Source: Cheiracanthium punctorium (taxonomy: Eukaryota; Arthropoda; Arachnida; Araneae; Cheiracanthiidae). From it: a stretch of DNA of 64,000 bases. This document shows, in pieces, positions 21,451 to 31,894 of the stretch. Each line of letters starts with the position of its first letter. The stretch's first letter is position 1. The notes under the pieces were generated by a model. It searched no databases. It saw only the letters and a list, made by a program, of their open reading frames with translations, and was not told the DNA's origin. The position numbers and the translations under genes were made by a program. The stretch is from NCBI GenBank assembly GCA_038373885.1, contig JAWZYV010001807.1, positions 310,001 through 374,000 on the forward strand, written 5' to 3'.

Positions 21451-21709
21451 CCCTTTGAGGCGCAACCCTTTCCCAATGCTGAAAGAAGGGCAGCCGTTGC
21501 CATCGCTCGACTTAACTACCAGCAAGATGGCGGACGATCGAAACGTTCATCGCGTGCCATAGATCTAGAGACCCTTTTTTTGACGACAGCTGTCGTGTAT
21601 GTGGCACGCGATGAACGTTTCGATCGTCCGCATCTTGCTGGTAGTTAAGTCGAGCGATGGCAACGGCTGCCATTCTTTCAGCATTGGGAAAGGGTTGCGC
21701 CTCAAAGGG
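21451..21709. mobile_element. Solo foldback form of the piggyBac-like MITE, copy F
   Basis: 259 bp, flanked by TTAA (21447-21450 and 21710-21713), with the GAGGCGCAACCC-type end on both sides. The whole element is one long hairpin: arms run from the terminus through AAGATGGCGGACGATCGAAA to the GACGACAGCTGTCGT apex. The asymmetric right segment is absent. It shows that the foldback half alone can be bounded by target sites. Confidence 0.9.
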
Positions 21710-21713
21710 TTAA

Positions 21714-22155
21714 CTGGTTTGGAACCAACTTCTTATACTACGACTAGTTTGATTGCGTGCGCTGTCTTACATCTATTTTTTTTTTCTGTTACATGTGTTG
21801 TATTGGATAATATACTGTCGATATTAATGCCTTGATAAGCTTCTCAGATAATTTTGCTGTGAAAGAATGCACTAGATAAACATCGTCGTAAAAAAAAGAA
21901 AGAAAATTTGCTTTTAATAAAAGACTTGCGGCACAGGCACTTTGGAAAATAGCTTTAGGTGTGAGACGAGACGATACAAATATGTAGTTGAGATAAATAA
22001 AACTTCGTAAAATAACACACATGAAAAGGTAGTTATCAATATAAATGCATTTTTCGGCTGAAAAATGTTTAGCGTTTTTCAGTAAATGCCAACACGCAGT
22101 GTCGCAGAAGAGAGGGGACTGAAAACTAAACAAAAAACAAAAGCGCCAATCGCGG
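21714..22155. other. AT-rich spacer
   Basis: No recognised genes or repeats. A 126-codon minus-strand frame at 21789-22169 has no family resemblance. Confidence 0.4.
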
Positions 22156-22159
22156 GAAC

Positions 22160-22530
22160 GAAAAAGCAAAAAATCAGGGAGAATAAAAGAAAGGGAAAAG
22201 AGGATAAAGAAAATATAGATAAAAATATAGAGGATCTAAAAAAAATATAGATGAAAATAAAATATAAAAAAGAAAGAAAAAGAAAAGAAGGAAAAAAAGC
22301 CTTATTCTGTCATTTTGTTGTTCTGTTTTCTAATATTTTTGTTTATTCCTATTTTGTGCGTTTTTTCTTATGTTGTTTATTCTTCTAAATTTTACTATAT
22401 TTTTATCAATATTTTATTTTTATCTACCCTCCTTTCCCCCCCAACTTTTTACTCTCCCTTGTTTCTTGCTTTTTTGGCAGCTTACTCTTCGGTTTTGTTT
22501 TATCTTTCTGTCACCACTCCACCACTCTTC
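22160..22530. repeat. Purine-rich to pyrimidine-rich switch tract
   Basis: About 140 bp almost purely A/G on the plus strand (22160-22299) is followed by about 230 bp dominated by T/C. The two halves are loosely inverted versions of each other (AAAATATAGAT with ATATTTTTATC). Hydrophobic frames in the right half are artefacts of T-rich codons. Confidence 0.5.
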
Positions 22531-22807
22531 TGCTGTGTTGACTTTTGTTGAAGAAGGCTGAAAATTTTTCGGTTGAAAAAATGTGTGTCCAGATTGATTA
22601 GTACATTTTTACGTGTGTTGTCTTACCAAGCTTTATTTATCTTATTTTTTAAAACCAGTTTCTTTTTTTGTTGTTGTTAAACTGCAGTTGCTATGAGAGG
22701 CGAAAAGGCCTACTTCGTATAATTGTCTAAGGATTCTGCATTATGAGAGAATGCTTTAAAGCTGTTTTGCGACACGAGACAGCCCTACTTGTTGTTTTCG
22801 TGTTTAA

Positions 22808-23157
22808 TCCTTTGAAGCGCAACCCTTTACCCGAATGCTGAAAAAAGGGCATCCGTTGCTTTTTTTATTTTTCAGCATTGTCCAGTCTCCAACCAGTTGT
22901 TCTTCTATATCAATGTATTTCCAGCATTTTCTTCCAGTTCTCAACAGATGCCAGTGCTGTTAAAAATAATCCTGACAATTTTACAAATAATCGACAATTT
23001 TTAGGAGAAATGACGTGCTAAAAAGTAAAGGGGATTCTCATGTAACTCTGTCACCCTCAAGTATTTTTATAGAAATCAAATTTATTCTTCGTGACTGGCA
23101 ACAATCAAAACGTCAGAATTTTGTGTACTCACGGCGAGGACAGTGTGCGTTAAAGGG
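22808..23157 (+). mobile_element. piggyBac-like foldback MITE, copy G
   Basis: 350 bp between TTAA 22804-22807 and 23158-23161. The foldback is almost completely deleted (from GCATCCGTTGC straight into TTTTTCAGCATTG). The asymmetric segment is complete but diverged and belongs to the same sub-branch as copy I (CAGTTGTTCTTCTATATCAATG). Confidence 0.85.
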
Positions 23158-23170
23158 TTAACCCTGTTAA

Positions 23171-23658
23171 CCCTTTGAGGCGCAAACCTTTCTCAATGCT
23201 GAAAAAAGGGCAGCCGTTTCCATCGCTCGACTTAACTACCAGCAAGATGGCAGACAATCGAAACGTACTTCACGTGCCACAGATCTAGAGACACATTTTT
23301 TTGACGCAGCGCCAAAAAAAGTGTCTCTAGATCTGTGGTACGCAATGTACGACGTTTCGATTGTCCGCCATCTTGCTGGTCGTTAAGTCGAGCGATGACA
23401 ACGGCTGCCCTTTTTTCAGCATTGGGCAATCCATCCAGCTGTTCTCGCATTCTTCCATTTTTCAGCAGATGTCACTTCTGTTAAAAATAATCGTAACAAT
23501 TTTTTTACGGGAAATGACGTGCTAAAAAGTAAAGGATTCTCGTGGAACTATGTCACACGCAAACTATTTTTATAGAAATCAAATCTATTCTTCGTGACTG
23601 GCAACAGTCAAAACGTCAGAGTTTGGTGTTCCCAGAGCGGGAACACTGTGTTAAAGGA
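23171..23658 (+). mobile_element. piggyBac-like foldback MITE, copy H
   Basis: 488 bp flanked by TTAA at 23167-23170 and 23659-23662. Both foldback arms and the asymmetric right segment are present. The apex is GACGCAGCGCC-type. Only 13 bp separate it from copy G. Confidence 0.9.
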
Positions 23659-23662
23659 TTAA

Positions 23663-24584
23663 GAAACATCTTTTCGCTTCTCTTATCACGACGAGCTTCC
23701 ACCTACTAGAGCCATCCATGTTCTATTTTATTTTGCCAGACAAAATTACCTGCATCCCTTATTTGTTTGAAGTAATTACTGGCTCAGGCGTGAGTCAGCT
23801 TTTGACTTCAAACATGTTATTTTTTGATGGGTCAATAGTTGAGATTTTAGTAATTTCACTGTGCTGGAAATCACCAAATGACTTCTGATCGAATATTTTA
23901 CACTTGAATTTTACTCGTGAATTCTTTTGTCCTAGAAAAACAAAAATGTAGGTTTTCCTCTATATATTTTTCTCTAACTTTTCTTTAAAAAATTACTGCT
24001 CATCATTTTAGATCTTATAGTTTTAGTAGCATGCTGACTAAACATATTTGATGAAGAAAAGTTCGAATCTATTTTCGTGCAGTATTCTGTAGTTTTTTTT
24101 TTTTCCATTTATCATTATTATACCAAAATAAAAATCAATGGAAAATTAAAAAGCTTATAAAATTTTTAGAAGTATTAGATTTTGCATGTAAATATACGAG
24201 AGGTTTCACGTTTAATTAACGTTGCCTTAAAATTTTTATTCGTAATGAAGTTTACTTAATTTTATTCTATAATTTTCATGATATTAAGAAGCATATTTAT
24301 ACATAATTTTTTCTCTTAAATGCATATAAAAATAATATTAGCATTGCAATCCTTTATTTACCATTTATGAATTAATTCAAAAAATTTCACTGGCCTTAAA
24401 AATTATACGCAGGATTATTTTCATTAGTAAATTATAAAAAATATGTATTAAATGCAATAACTAGAGTTTAAATTACTGAAAACGTTACTGTAGCAGAAAT
24501 CTGCATATATTTCATGTAAATTTACACCCAGAAAAATTTTGAGAAAAAAAAAAAATCTCTTTCACCTTAATTTCCACTTTCTTA
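23663..24584. other. AT-rich spacer
   Basis: No gene or repeat recognised. The stretch is A/T-dominated with several homopolymer runs. Confidence 0.4.
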
Positions 24585-24801
24585 TTACTTCCTTGTACGT
24601 AGTATAAGGAAGTAATGTGATCCCGAAAAATTTTGGGGGCCAAATTTCGACAAAAAAACCGATTTTGACTACCTCTAAATTTAATTTTAAGAATTTTTTC
24701 GATGCATCTCATCGTAGGCTAGCATGCACGATCATATTAACGCGTCTGCAACTCATTTTGACCAGCGGCGAGTCTATTGTGGTCAGTTTTTCCATGCCGT
24801 C

Positions 24802-24825
24802 TGTACGTACGTACGTATGTATGTA
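24802..24825. repeat. (GTAC/GTAT)n microsatellite
   Basis: Tetranucleotide run inside the element, directly before the 173-bp tandem array. Confidence 0.8.
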
Positions 24826-25343
24826 ACTCGCATATCTCAAAAGCTATGGGTCGTAGAATGTTGAGATTTGATATTTAGGATTGTTCTATGATCTAGTTGT
24901 GCACCTCCCCTTTTGGTCGCAATCGAATGGATAGTTTATGTACAGGACCGCCCAAAAGATTCGAAATACATTACGCTCTATGGGCCGAAATTCATTAAAC
25001 TCGCCTATCTTAAAAACTATTAGGCGTAGAATGTTGAAACTTCATATTTAGGATAGTTGTAACATCTAGTTGTGCACCTCTCCTTTCGGTTCCATTCGAC
25101 TGGATAGTTTATTTACAGGACCGCCCAAAACATTCGAAATACATTACGCTCAATGGGCCGAAATTCATTAAACTCGCATATCTCAAAAACTATTAGGCGT
25201 AGAATGTTGAAACTTTATATTTAGGATTGTTGTAACATCTAGTTGTGCACCTCCCCTTTCGGTTCCATTCGACTGGATAGTTTATCTACAGAACCGCCTA
25301 AAAGATTCGAAATACATTACGCTCTATGGGCCGAAATTCATCA
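24825..25343. repeat. Three 173-bp tandem repeat units
   Basis: Exact 173-bp spacing: unit starts AACTCGC-TATCT at 24825, 24998 and 25171. Each unit includes TAGGCGTAGAATGTTGA, CATCTAGTTGTGCACCTC, GACTGGATAGTTTAT and ACAGGACCGCCCAAAA. The second and third units are nearly identical, suggesting recent homogenisation. Degenerate relatives begin near 25657 and 26100. Confidence 0.9.
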
Positions 25344-25603
25344 AAGCGTTTTTTAGAGGTATTGGGCTATTTCAAATGACTCAGAAGTGATATACGCTGT
25401 AAAGAGTTAGAAAATGAGTTTCTCCATTAAAAAAAGTGTCTTTATCATTTACAGTTCTGCTACAGGAACACTCAAAAGATTTCCAATACATTACGGTCAA
25501 TGGCAGTTTTAGGGGCAGTCATCCATTTAAAGCACAATACCGTCCTACCACATAAGTTAGGTAATGGTCCGATCACGGTCACGTGCCTCCCTCAAGAAGA
25601 ATG

Positions 25604-25633
25604 CCAAAAGTCGCCAAGCTTGGCGACTTTTGG
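25604..25633. repeat. Perfect 30-bp palindrome
   Basis: CCAAAAGTCGCCAAG followed directly by its exact reverse complement, with an AAGCTT centre. It could form a 15-bp cruciform stem and shares the TCGCCAA core with the 86-bp units downstream. Confidence 0.9.
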
Positions 25634-25839
25634 TGTACGTGTGTGCATATTTAACTCTCAAATCTCAAAAATTATGAAATTTCATATATAAGAATATTGT
25701 AACATCGAGTTGTGCATCTCGATTTTTGGTTCCAATCTACTGGAGAGTTTATTTACAGGACCACCGAAAAGAATTTCAGTACTTTAATGTCTATGGACAT
25801 CTTCAATATAATACAATTGTAGACAGTCATTGTTTAGTA

Positions 25840-26097
25840 CATGCCCAAAATCTCGCCGTCTGTCCTCGACCTTGGCGAGTTTTGCCGAAAGGTCGCCAAA
25901 TTTGGCGATAGTCAGTCATTTGGTCCATGCCCAAAGTATCGCCATTTGTCATCGTTCTTGGCGAGTTTTGGCGAAATATCGCCAAATTTGGCGATAATCT
26001 GTCTGTTGGTGCATGCTTAAAATCTTGCCAAATGTCGTCGACATTGGCGAGTTTCGCCGAAATATCGCCAAATTTGGCCCCAAAAATTATTTCGTAT
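25840..26097. repeat. Three 86-bp tandem units with TCGCCAAATTTGGCGA
   Basis: CATGC marks each unit at 25840, 25926 and 26012, an exact 86-bp spacing. Every unit contains TTGGCGAGTTT-G-CGAAA followed by the palindrome TCGCCAAATTTGGC. Confidence 0.9.
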
Positions 26098-26574
26098 TTT
26101 GTATAACTCTAAAACTTTAACCCGTAGAATTTTGAACTTTTGTATTTAGAACTATATTATAATATCGAAGTGTTTTCAATATCTTTTTTGACAGCAATCG
26201 ACTGGGAATTTATTTACAGGGTGAGCCAAATGACTTTAAATACATTAAGGTGTATGGATGCATTCAATTCATTGAAAGTCCTTGGTCAGTGACTACTTTG
26301 GCTATCCCCAAAATCTCGCAAACTATCTCAAGTTTGTCGGCTTTTGGTGAAATATCGCCAAATAAAGTGTCAGAAGAAAATCCTTCAAATTGAACTCAGC
26401 TTGGCGATATCAAATATTTGGCTAGAAATCGCTAAACCTTTCTATTATTGATATTTTATCTCTTCAAACAAATAAGTTTTGAGGAAGTGCATAGAAAACA
26501 TTTTTGATTTAATAGACGTGCAAGGAAGTCATGTGTTGGACACATCAGATTTTTTTTTATTAGTAAACTACACT

Positions 26575-26960
26575 TTAGTCACAAAAATGTAAGCTTTAAT
26601 TCAGTCATAATGCATCATTACGCTATCATTATTTTACAAAGTGCACATTCCAGACACCCACTTAAATCCATATAAAGCATAGGAAGCGTTTGAAAAGATA
26701 ATACCCTCATTGAAGCTAGCTTTAGGACAGAAGCAATGCCATTCTACTAAGTGTTATTATCTGAGTCAGTAAGACGGGCAACACATAAAAGTTCTTCTAG
26801 GTGACAATTAATTTTAACTGCGGGCGTGTTGCTCGCAGGGCGTGTTGCTCAATCAATAAAAATCTCCTTAGCTTATTTTCTCTTCAACTATAGAGAGCAA
26901 GAAAAGTTGTTTAAAATAGTTACTTTGAACTAATATGGAACGTTACCAGTTTACACACCA
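26575..26960. repeat. Paralogous non-coding segment, copy 2 (partner 21070-21440)
   Basis: Direct-orientation homologue of 21070-21440. The identical 30-bp core is at 26803-26832, followed here by a 16-bp local duplication of GGGCGTGTTGCTC. It begins about 40 bp after the right end of the 24585-26535 element. Confidence 0.6.
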
Positions 26961-27109
26961 CTTTGAGCCAAATTTAACGTTAAGGCAGATATGATTCTTT
27001 TTAGATTTTAAGCATAACATTTCATGCTACTAAGAAAAAAAATATCGGGAGTGACTCCACTCAACTTTCCGAACACTTAAGATTAAGATCATTACCAAGC
27101 ATTTAAATA

Positions 27110-27520
27110 AATTTTAATTGATGAATAATTCAAACGTATATACCAAATTGAAGCTCAATCGAATGCACCGTTTAAACGCTTGCGCACTTTCAAGAATTTC
27201 TCCCCGTATGCCATAATGTAAAAGAAATATTTGTCGTAGCCCTGTAGAAAAACTGTAAGTCCTATACACACCAAAATCAATACCGGTCTTACGATGATGG
27301 TTTATAACATATATACCCAATTTGAGCTCAATCGAATGCCCGTTTAGGAGCTATCGTGTTCACTCACACACACACACACACACACATACATACATCTCGT
27401 AAAAATAGCATAAATGAATTCCGAAGACCTCAAAACGTGTCAATGCACCAAAATCTCGAAGTCGAATTTTTTCATGATTACAATACTTTCCTTACATGGT
27501 ACATGTTCGGAAAGTAATAA
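27110..27520 (-). mobile_element. Hairpin-ended element of the tandem-repeat family, partial
   Basis: In minus orientation: TACTTTCCGAACATGTAC-type terminal hairpin (27486-27520), then TGTAATCATGAAAAAATTCG, a CA microsatellite, and at least one and a half units carrying TTTGAGCTCAATCGAATGC. The same landmarks occur in plus orientation at 30495-31230. The outer left end is not defined. Confidence 0.5.
27361..27395. repeat. (CA)n/(CATA)n microsatellite
   Basis: About 12 CA units followed by CATACATACAT. Confidence 0.9.
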
Positions 27521-27539
27521 ACATAATAGTATTCTTCAT

Positions 27540-28555
27540 ATTATATCATTACGCAGAGGTACAATCAAACAATTGCCAACAAACTAATAGCTGATATCGG
27601 TGAATTTTCGAATGCTGATTTCAGAAAAAACTGTCAAAATTTTCCATCACGTGCCATTTTTTAACATTAAGAAAGGGAGTGGGAATTTAGTATCATAATT
27701 CCTCATTACTGTTGAAAACTGGAAATTTTCAGGGCAGTATGTGATATAAAATGATTAAGCATTTAATAATAATAATCCTCAGGTCTGCAACGCGAAAGTT
27801 CTGTCCATTAATTTGTGGATAGCAGATTACTACCATAACTCAACGTTTTATACGAATAAGATTTTAAGAATGAATATTCTGTTTTAATTAACTCTAGAGA
27901 ATAAAATTTTTACCTACCTCATTTATCTTTCCGAGTTCGCCGGGCATAAGAATATAATGGGACTGGCACCCAACAAAACGAGACTTTAGATTTGGTTTTA
28001 ACATTTAATTAAACTTAAATTCGATTCATAGAATAAAGACTCAAATCGCCTTCCAACACCAAACACGAATTTACATAGAATGACGAAATACAGATGTTTC
28101 CCCGCTCAATAAGTAACAAGAACAAAGTTAGCTTTTCGGTGACGTCACAATTCGAAAAGGTGAAAAGTAAAAATAAAAATTTATGTATGTAGTCTCACGC
28201 TCACTTCCGCTCTGGAGGAACAATTTGCCACATTCTTATGTTTTTGATTCTTCAAAACAAAGCCTAAAGGCAGTCCTTTTCATAATACCAATAAGTTCGC
28301 TTTAGTACCAGTTCGCCATTCTGTTCATTTAAAAGAACGATACAAAAGCTTGAGTACTTGTTTTTTAAGTGGAAGAACTGCTACTAATGCCATTAATGGA
28401 CCATATGGGGAGACTTGAAAGTATACTTACCACTCTTCTGGGACATTCTACACCAAATGCATCCACTTCTTGTCCAAATGAGACAGTCGTAAGAGAACCC
28501 GATTCCAACACCGAATAAAAAGGAGTTGCACGAAGATACTTTTATTTACTTTTAC
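27540..28555. other. Unassigned stretch
   Basis: About 1 kb without recognisable coding or element ends. A moderately balanced composition near 27910-28560 gives no supported frame. Confidence 0.4.
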
Positions 28556-28561
28556 ACTTAA

Positions 28562-29020
28562 CGCTTTGAAGCGCGCAACCATTTCCCGATGCTGAAAAAA
28601 AGGGAAACCGTTGCCAAAGCTCAGTTAAACTACCAGCAACATGGCGGTCTATCGAATCGTTGATCGCGTGCCACAGATCTAGAGGCCATTATGACACAGC
28701 TGGCTGTGCGGTAGTTAAATCGAGCGATGGCAATGGCTGCCTTCTTTCAGCATTCGACAGCCTCTATCCAATCGTTCTTCTATATCAATGTATTTTCCAT
28801 CGTATTCTCCAGTTTTCAACCGATGCCAGTGCGATTAAAAAATAATCCTGACAATCTTACAAATAATCGACAATTTTTACGGGAAATTATGTTCTAAAAA
28901 GCAAAGGATTCTCGCGTAACTATGTCATCCTAAAGTATTTTTAGAGAAATCAATATTCTTTGTGACTGACAACCGTCAAAACGTCAGAGGTTTGTGTCTT
29001 CACGGCGAGGACACCGCGCA
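28562..29020 (+). mobile_element. piggyBac-like foldback MITE, copy I
   Basis: Left TTAA at 28558-28561. The hairpin is shortened (apex GACACAGCTGGCTGTG). The right segment is of the copy G sub-branch (TCCAATCGTTCTTCTATATC). The final TTAAAGGG is missing because copy J starts at a TTAA in its place. Confidence 0.85.
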
Positions 29021-29025
29021 TTTAA

Positions 29026-29627
29026 CCCTTTAACGCGCAGTGTTCCCGCTCTGGGAACACCAAAATCTGACGTTTTGACTGTTGCCAGTCACGAAGAATA
29101 GATTTGATTTCTATAAAAATAGTTGCGGGTGACCTAGCTCCACGAGAATTCTTTACTGTTTAGCACGTCATTTCCCGTAAAAAAATGGTCCCGATTATTT
29201 TTAACAGCACTGATATCTGCTGAAAAATGGAAGAATGCGGAACAGCTGGATAGATTGCCCAATGCTGACAAAAAGGGAAGCCGTTGCCATCGCTTGACTT
29301 AACTACCAGCAAGATCCCTACTAGCAATTTTGCTCGGGCTACCACCGGCCACGCAGCCAGCCGATGACGGCCCGAGCAAAATTGCTAGTAGGGATGGCGG
29401 ACGATCGAAACGCTCATCGCGTGCCACAGATCTGGAGACCCTTTTTTGACGCAGCTGGCTGTGCCGCACAGCTGACTGCGCACAGCCAGCACTCGTCAAA
29501 AAGTGTCTCTAGATCTGTGGCACGCGATGAACGTTTCAATCGTCCGCCATTTTGCTGGTAGTTAAGTCGAGCGATGGCAACGTCTGCCCTTTTTGTCAGC
29601 ATTGGGAAAGGGTTGCGCCTCAAAGGG
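29026..29627 (-). mobile_element. piggyBac-like foldback MITE, copy J, with hairpin insertion
   Basis: 602-bp reverse-orientation copy between TTAA 29022-29025 (shared with the end of copy I) and 29628-29631. It is the longest copy because about 80 bp (29314-29395) is inserted between AGCAAG and GGCGGACG of one arm. The right flank reads TTAAAGGGTTAA, as if another terminus had been left behind. Confidence 0.9.
29314..29395. repeat. Perfect 26-bp-arm hairpin inserted in MITE copy J
   Basis: Arm ATCCCTACTAGCAATTTTGC plus TCGGGC (29314-29339) is repeated as its exact reverse complement at 29370-29395 around a 30-nt GC-rich loop. No other MITE copy in the window has it. It could be a tiny foldback transposon or a template-switch product. 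Confidence 0.85.
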
Positions 29628-29639
29628 TTAAAGGGTTAA

Positions 29640-30485
29640 CTTGGACGCAACTTTTTCCGGGTATAGCGATTTGAAAAAAATATTAAATGTTTGTATTCGG
29701 CCCACCCTTGAGCGCTACCTTTCATTTGTTGTGTGACGAAATATATGGAGACACAGCTTCACTGCCGATATGCATGGTGCATGGGCAACATTCAGAACTT
29801 CACTTTTAATCAAGATTTAAATTGCAGAGGGAATATCCGAGAAGAGTGCGAGTACCTATATGCCAAGCTATAAGACATACATGATAGCATGGATTGTTTT
29901 CTTTTTTAGATTTTAATTAATTCCAAGATATTGATGTCCTTCAATTTTTAATTTAGTCCTCTTGTCGCAACATGAAAAACCAAAGTTAGTGGCAGGAGAA
30001 AAACAATTTAACGTGAGATTGGACTTTAAAAGCTGTTTTTTCCACCCAGATAGATTTGATGGAAAATTAAATGTGATTAGCAAAGAAGTTATAAAAACGT
30101 AATTGAAATTTGAACACAGAATTTCCATCCTTCTTATAATAATAATTATTAATTACATCATTAATGAGATTACTTTTAAATCCCCCGAATTTTTTTTTTT
30201 AAATTCATAATGGAAAAAATATATTAGTAAAATGAAATTAAGAGTTCAGTTGAAAGCGAAGTATGATCGGGAGTATTCATCGAAAATACTCTTGAAAAAT
30301 AAACAATAGTAGAAATGCGATTTATTTTTCATTCGAAGTATCTATAAATTATTTTTTAATTACTCTCTTAAAAAAGCTGATTATTTTAATAACTACTCAT
30401 GCGGCATTAATTTAATCGATTTCATTTTAAAAGAACCTTAGATTAGAAAAGTAGTTTTAATAATTTAAGCATTCATTACTCTCAA
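29640..30485. other. AT-rich spacer
   Basis: No recognised features. Confidence 0.4.
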
Positions 30486-30494
30486 ACTTTATTC

Positions 30495-31230
30495 ATTCAT
30501 GAGCTTTCCTAACATGTATGCTGTAAGGAATGTGTTGTAATCATGAAAAAATTCGATTTTGATATATTTACACGTTTTGAGGTCTTCTAAACTCATGTAT
30601 GCTATTTTTACGGTAATTAATTTATGTAGCTGGTTGTAATGTGAGTGATAGCCTACAACTGTGCATTCGATTGCGCTCAAATTTGGTATATATATTATCG
30701 ACCATAAGCGTAAGACTGGCGGAGAGTTTATTGAGTATAGGAAGCATAGTTTTCGCAAGAATTCTTGTAGATTACGGGCTATGTACGAAAATTCTTGAAA
30801 GTGCGCTAACGTCTAAACGGTGCATTCGTTTGAGCGCAAATTAACTACGTATATTATAGGTAGCGGTAACATGACATACATGGATTTTGGTGTCTGAAAA
30901 ATAGACACCTAAAAAGTTTGTTCTCAGGGTTGCAAAAATAATTCTTATACATTACGACCTAAGGGCTCAAACTCTCGAAAATTCACTAGTGATTAAATCA
31001 TGCATTTGAATAAGCTCAAACTGAATCTATATAATATAGTCCTCCGCCACACAATCTGTATACATTTTAATGTGAATAGGAATTGTAGTTTTTGTACAGG
31101 GCTACAAAAAGAATTCTTGTACATTACGGTTTGTAGACGAAAATCCTTTAATGTGCGCTAATGCCAACATAATGCGTTCAGTTGAGCTCAAATTAGGTGC
31201 GCATGTTATAGGTAAGGTTTTCGTTTATTA
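30495..31230 (+). mobile_element. Hairpin-ended element with about 165-bp tandem units
   Basis: Starts with GAGCTTTCCTAACATG...TAAGGAATGTG (terminal hairpin), then TTGTAATCATGAAAAAATTC. It continues into about four diverged units of roughly 160-190 bp, each with CATTCG-TTGAGC-CAAATT and TATATTATAGG-like blocks (near 30662, 30823, 31010 and 31175). It is an inverted relative of 27110-27520. No transposase frame. Confidence 0.5.
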
Positions 31231-31890
31231 ACAACAAGGACAGCTCACCCTACTAAGAGTTTTAGTCAGAAATGCCCTTGATGGATAATATTAAAAATGC
31301 AAAATACTTTTTAACAATGTACATTTCATCTCAATATTTACGATATGTGTTATAACATTTAGTATGTAACAACTGAGTTCCAACCTGTATTAGCTAAGTG
31401 ACAAAAAAGTTAAGAATTTAGGAAAGAATCAAACAGAAATAAAAATATTAGACTTATATGTTTCATGCTATTAGAATAATTTTGAGAAGGGATTTTAAAA
31501 AGAAGCAATTTTAAAAAAGGAATTTCACCTAGAAAACAATGTCGTTGAATGTATACGTATACCAATCGCATAATTTAAACAATAAAAAACAAGTCTGGTG
31601 TTTCGACTGAAAATAATGAATGCAAGGATTAAAGCCCCCCCCCCCCCCCTCGCCTTCATTTTTCCAGAAAAATATGCAATACGATATTGAGAAATGGTTT
31701 TTCTGAGTAAAATAGACAAATGATTACCATTGTAAATAAATTTTAATTTATAAAAACTAAGCTGAGCTATCTGAAGGGTTGGAGAGATTCTAAAAGAATT
31801 TGCCATAGAAGAGCGATCCCTAAGTGGAATTAGAGTTATATTTTTTGGCTTGGTAATTTTCAATTTCATCCATTCCTATTACTATTTTAT
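31231..31890. other. AT-rich spacer with poly-C tract
   Basis: Contains a C run at about 31636-31649. Frames spanning it are not credible. Confidence 0.4.
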
Positions 31891-31894
31891 TTAA

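Larger units (their letters stand above)
24585..26535. mobile_element. Unclassified non-autonomous element with terminal hairpin and internal tandem repeats
   Basis: The left end TTACTTCCTTGTACGTA and the right end (GACGTGCAAGGAAGTCA, about 26515-26531) are imperfect inverted repeats. Just inside the left end, CTTCCTT and AAGGAAG form a small hairpin, followed by TAATGTGATCCCGAAAAATT. The body consists of three 173-bp tandem units, degenerate units further on, and three 86-bp units rich in TCGCCAAATTTGGCGA palindromes. No transposase coding is found. Two other elements here (27110-27520 and 30495-31230) share the terminal hairpin plan. The superfamily is unknown to me. Confidence 0.55.

Noticed and set aside
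21789..22169. 126-codon minus-strand frame
   Set aside because: AT-rich chance frame with no domain, no splice or polyadenylation context, and no paralogue.
22315..22561. Hydrophobic open frames suggesting a membrane protein
   Set aside because: Produced by the T-rich half of a purine/pyrimidine tract; two overlapping frames give equally hydrophobic products.
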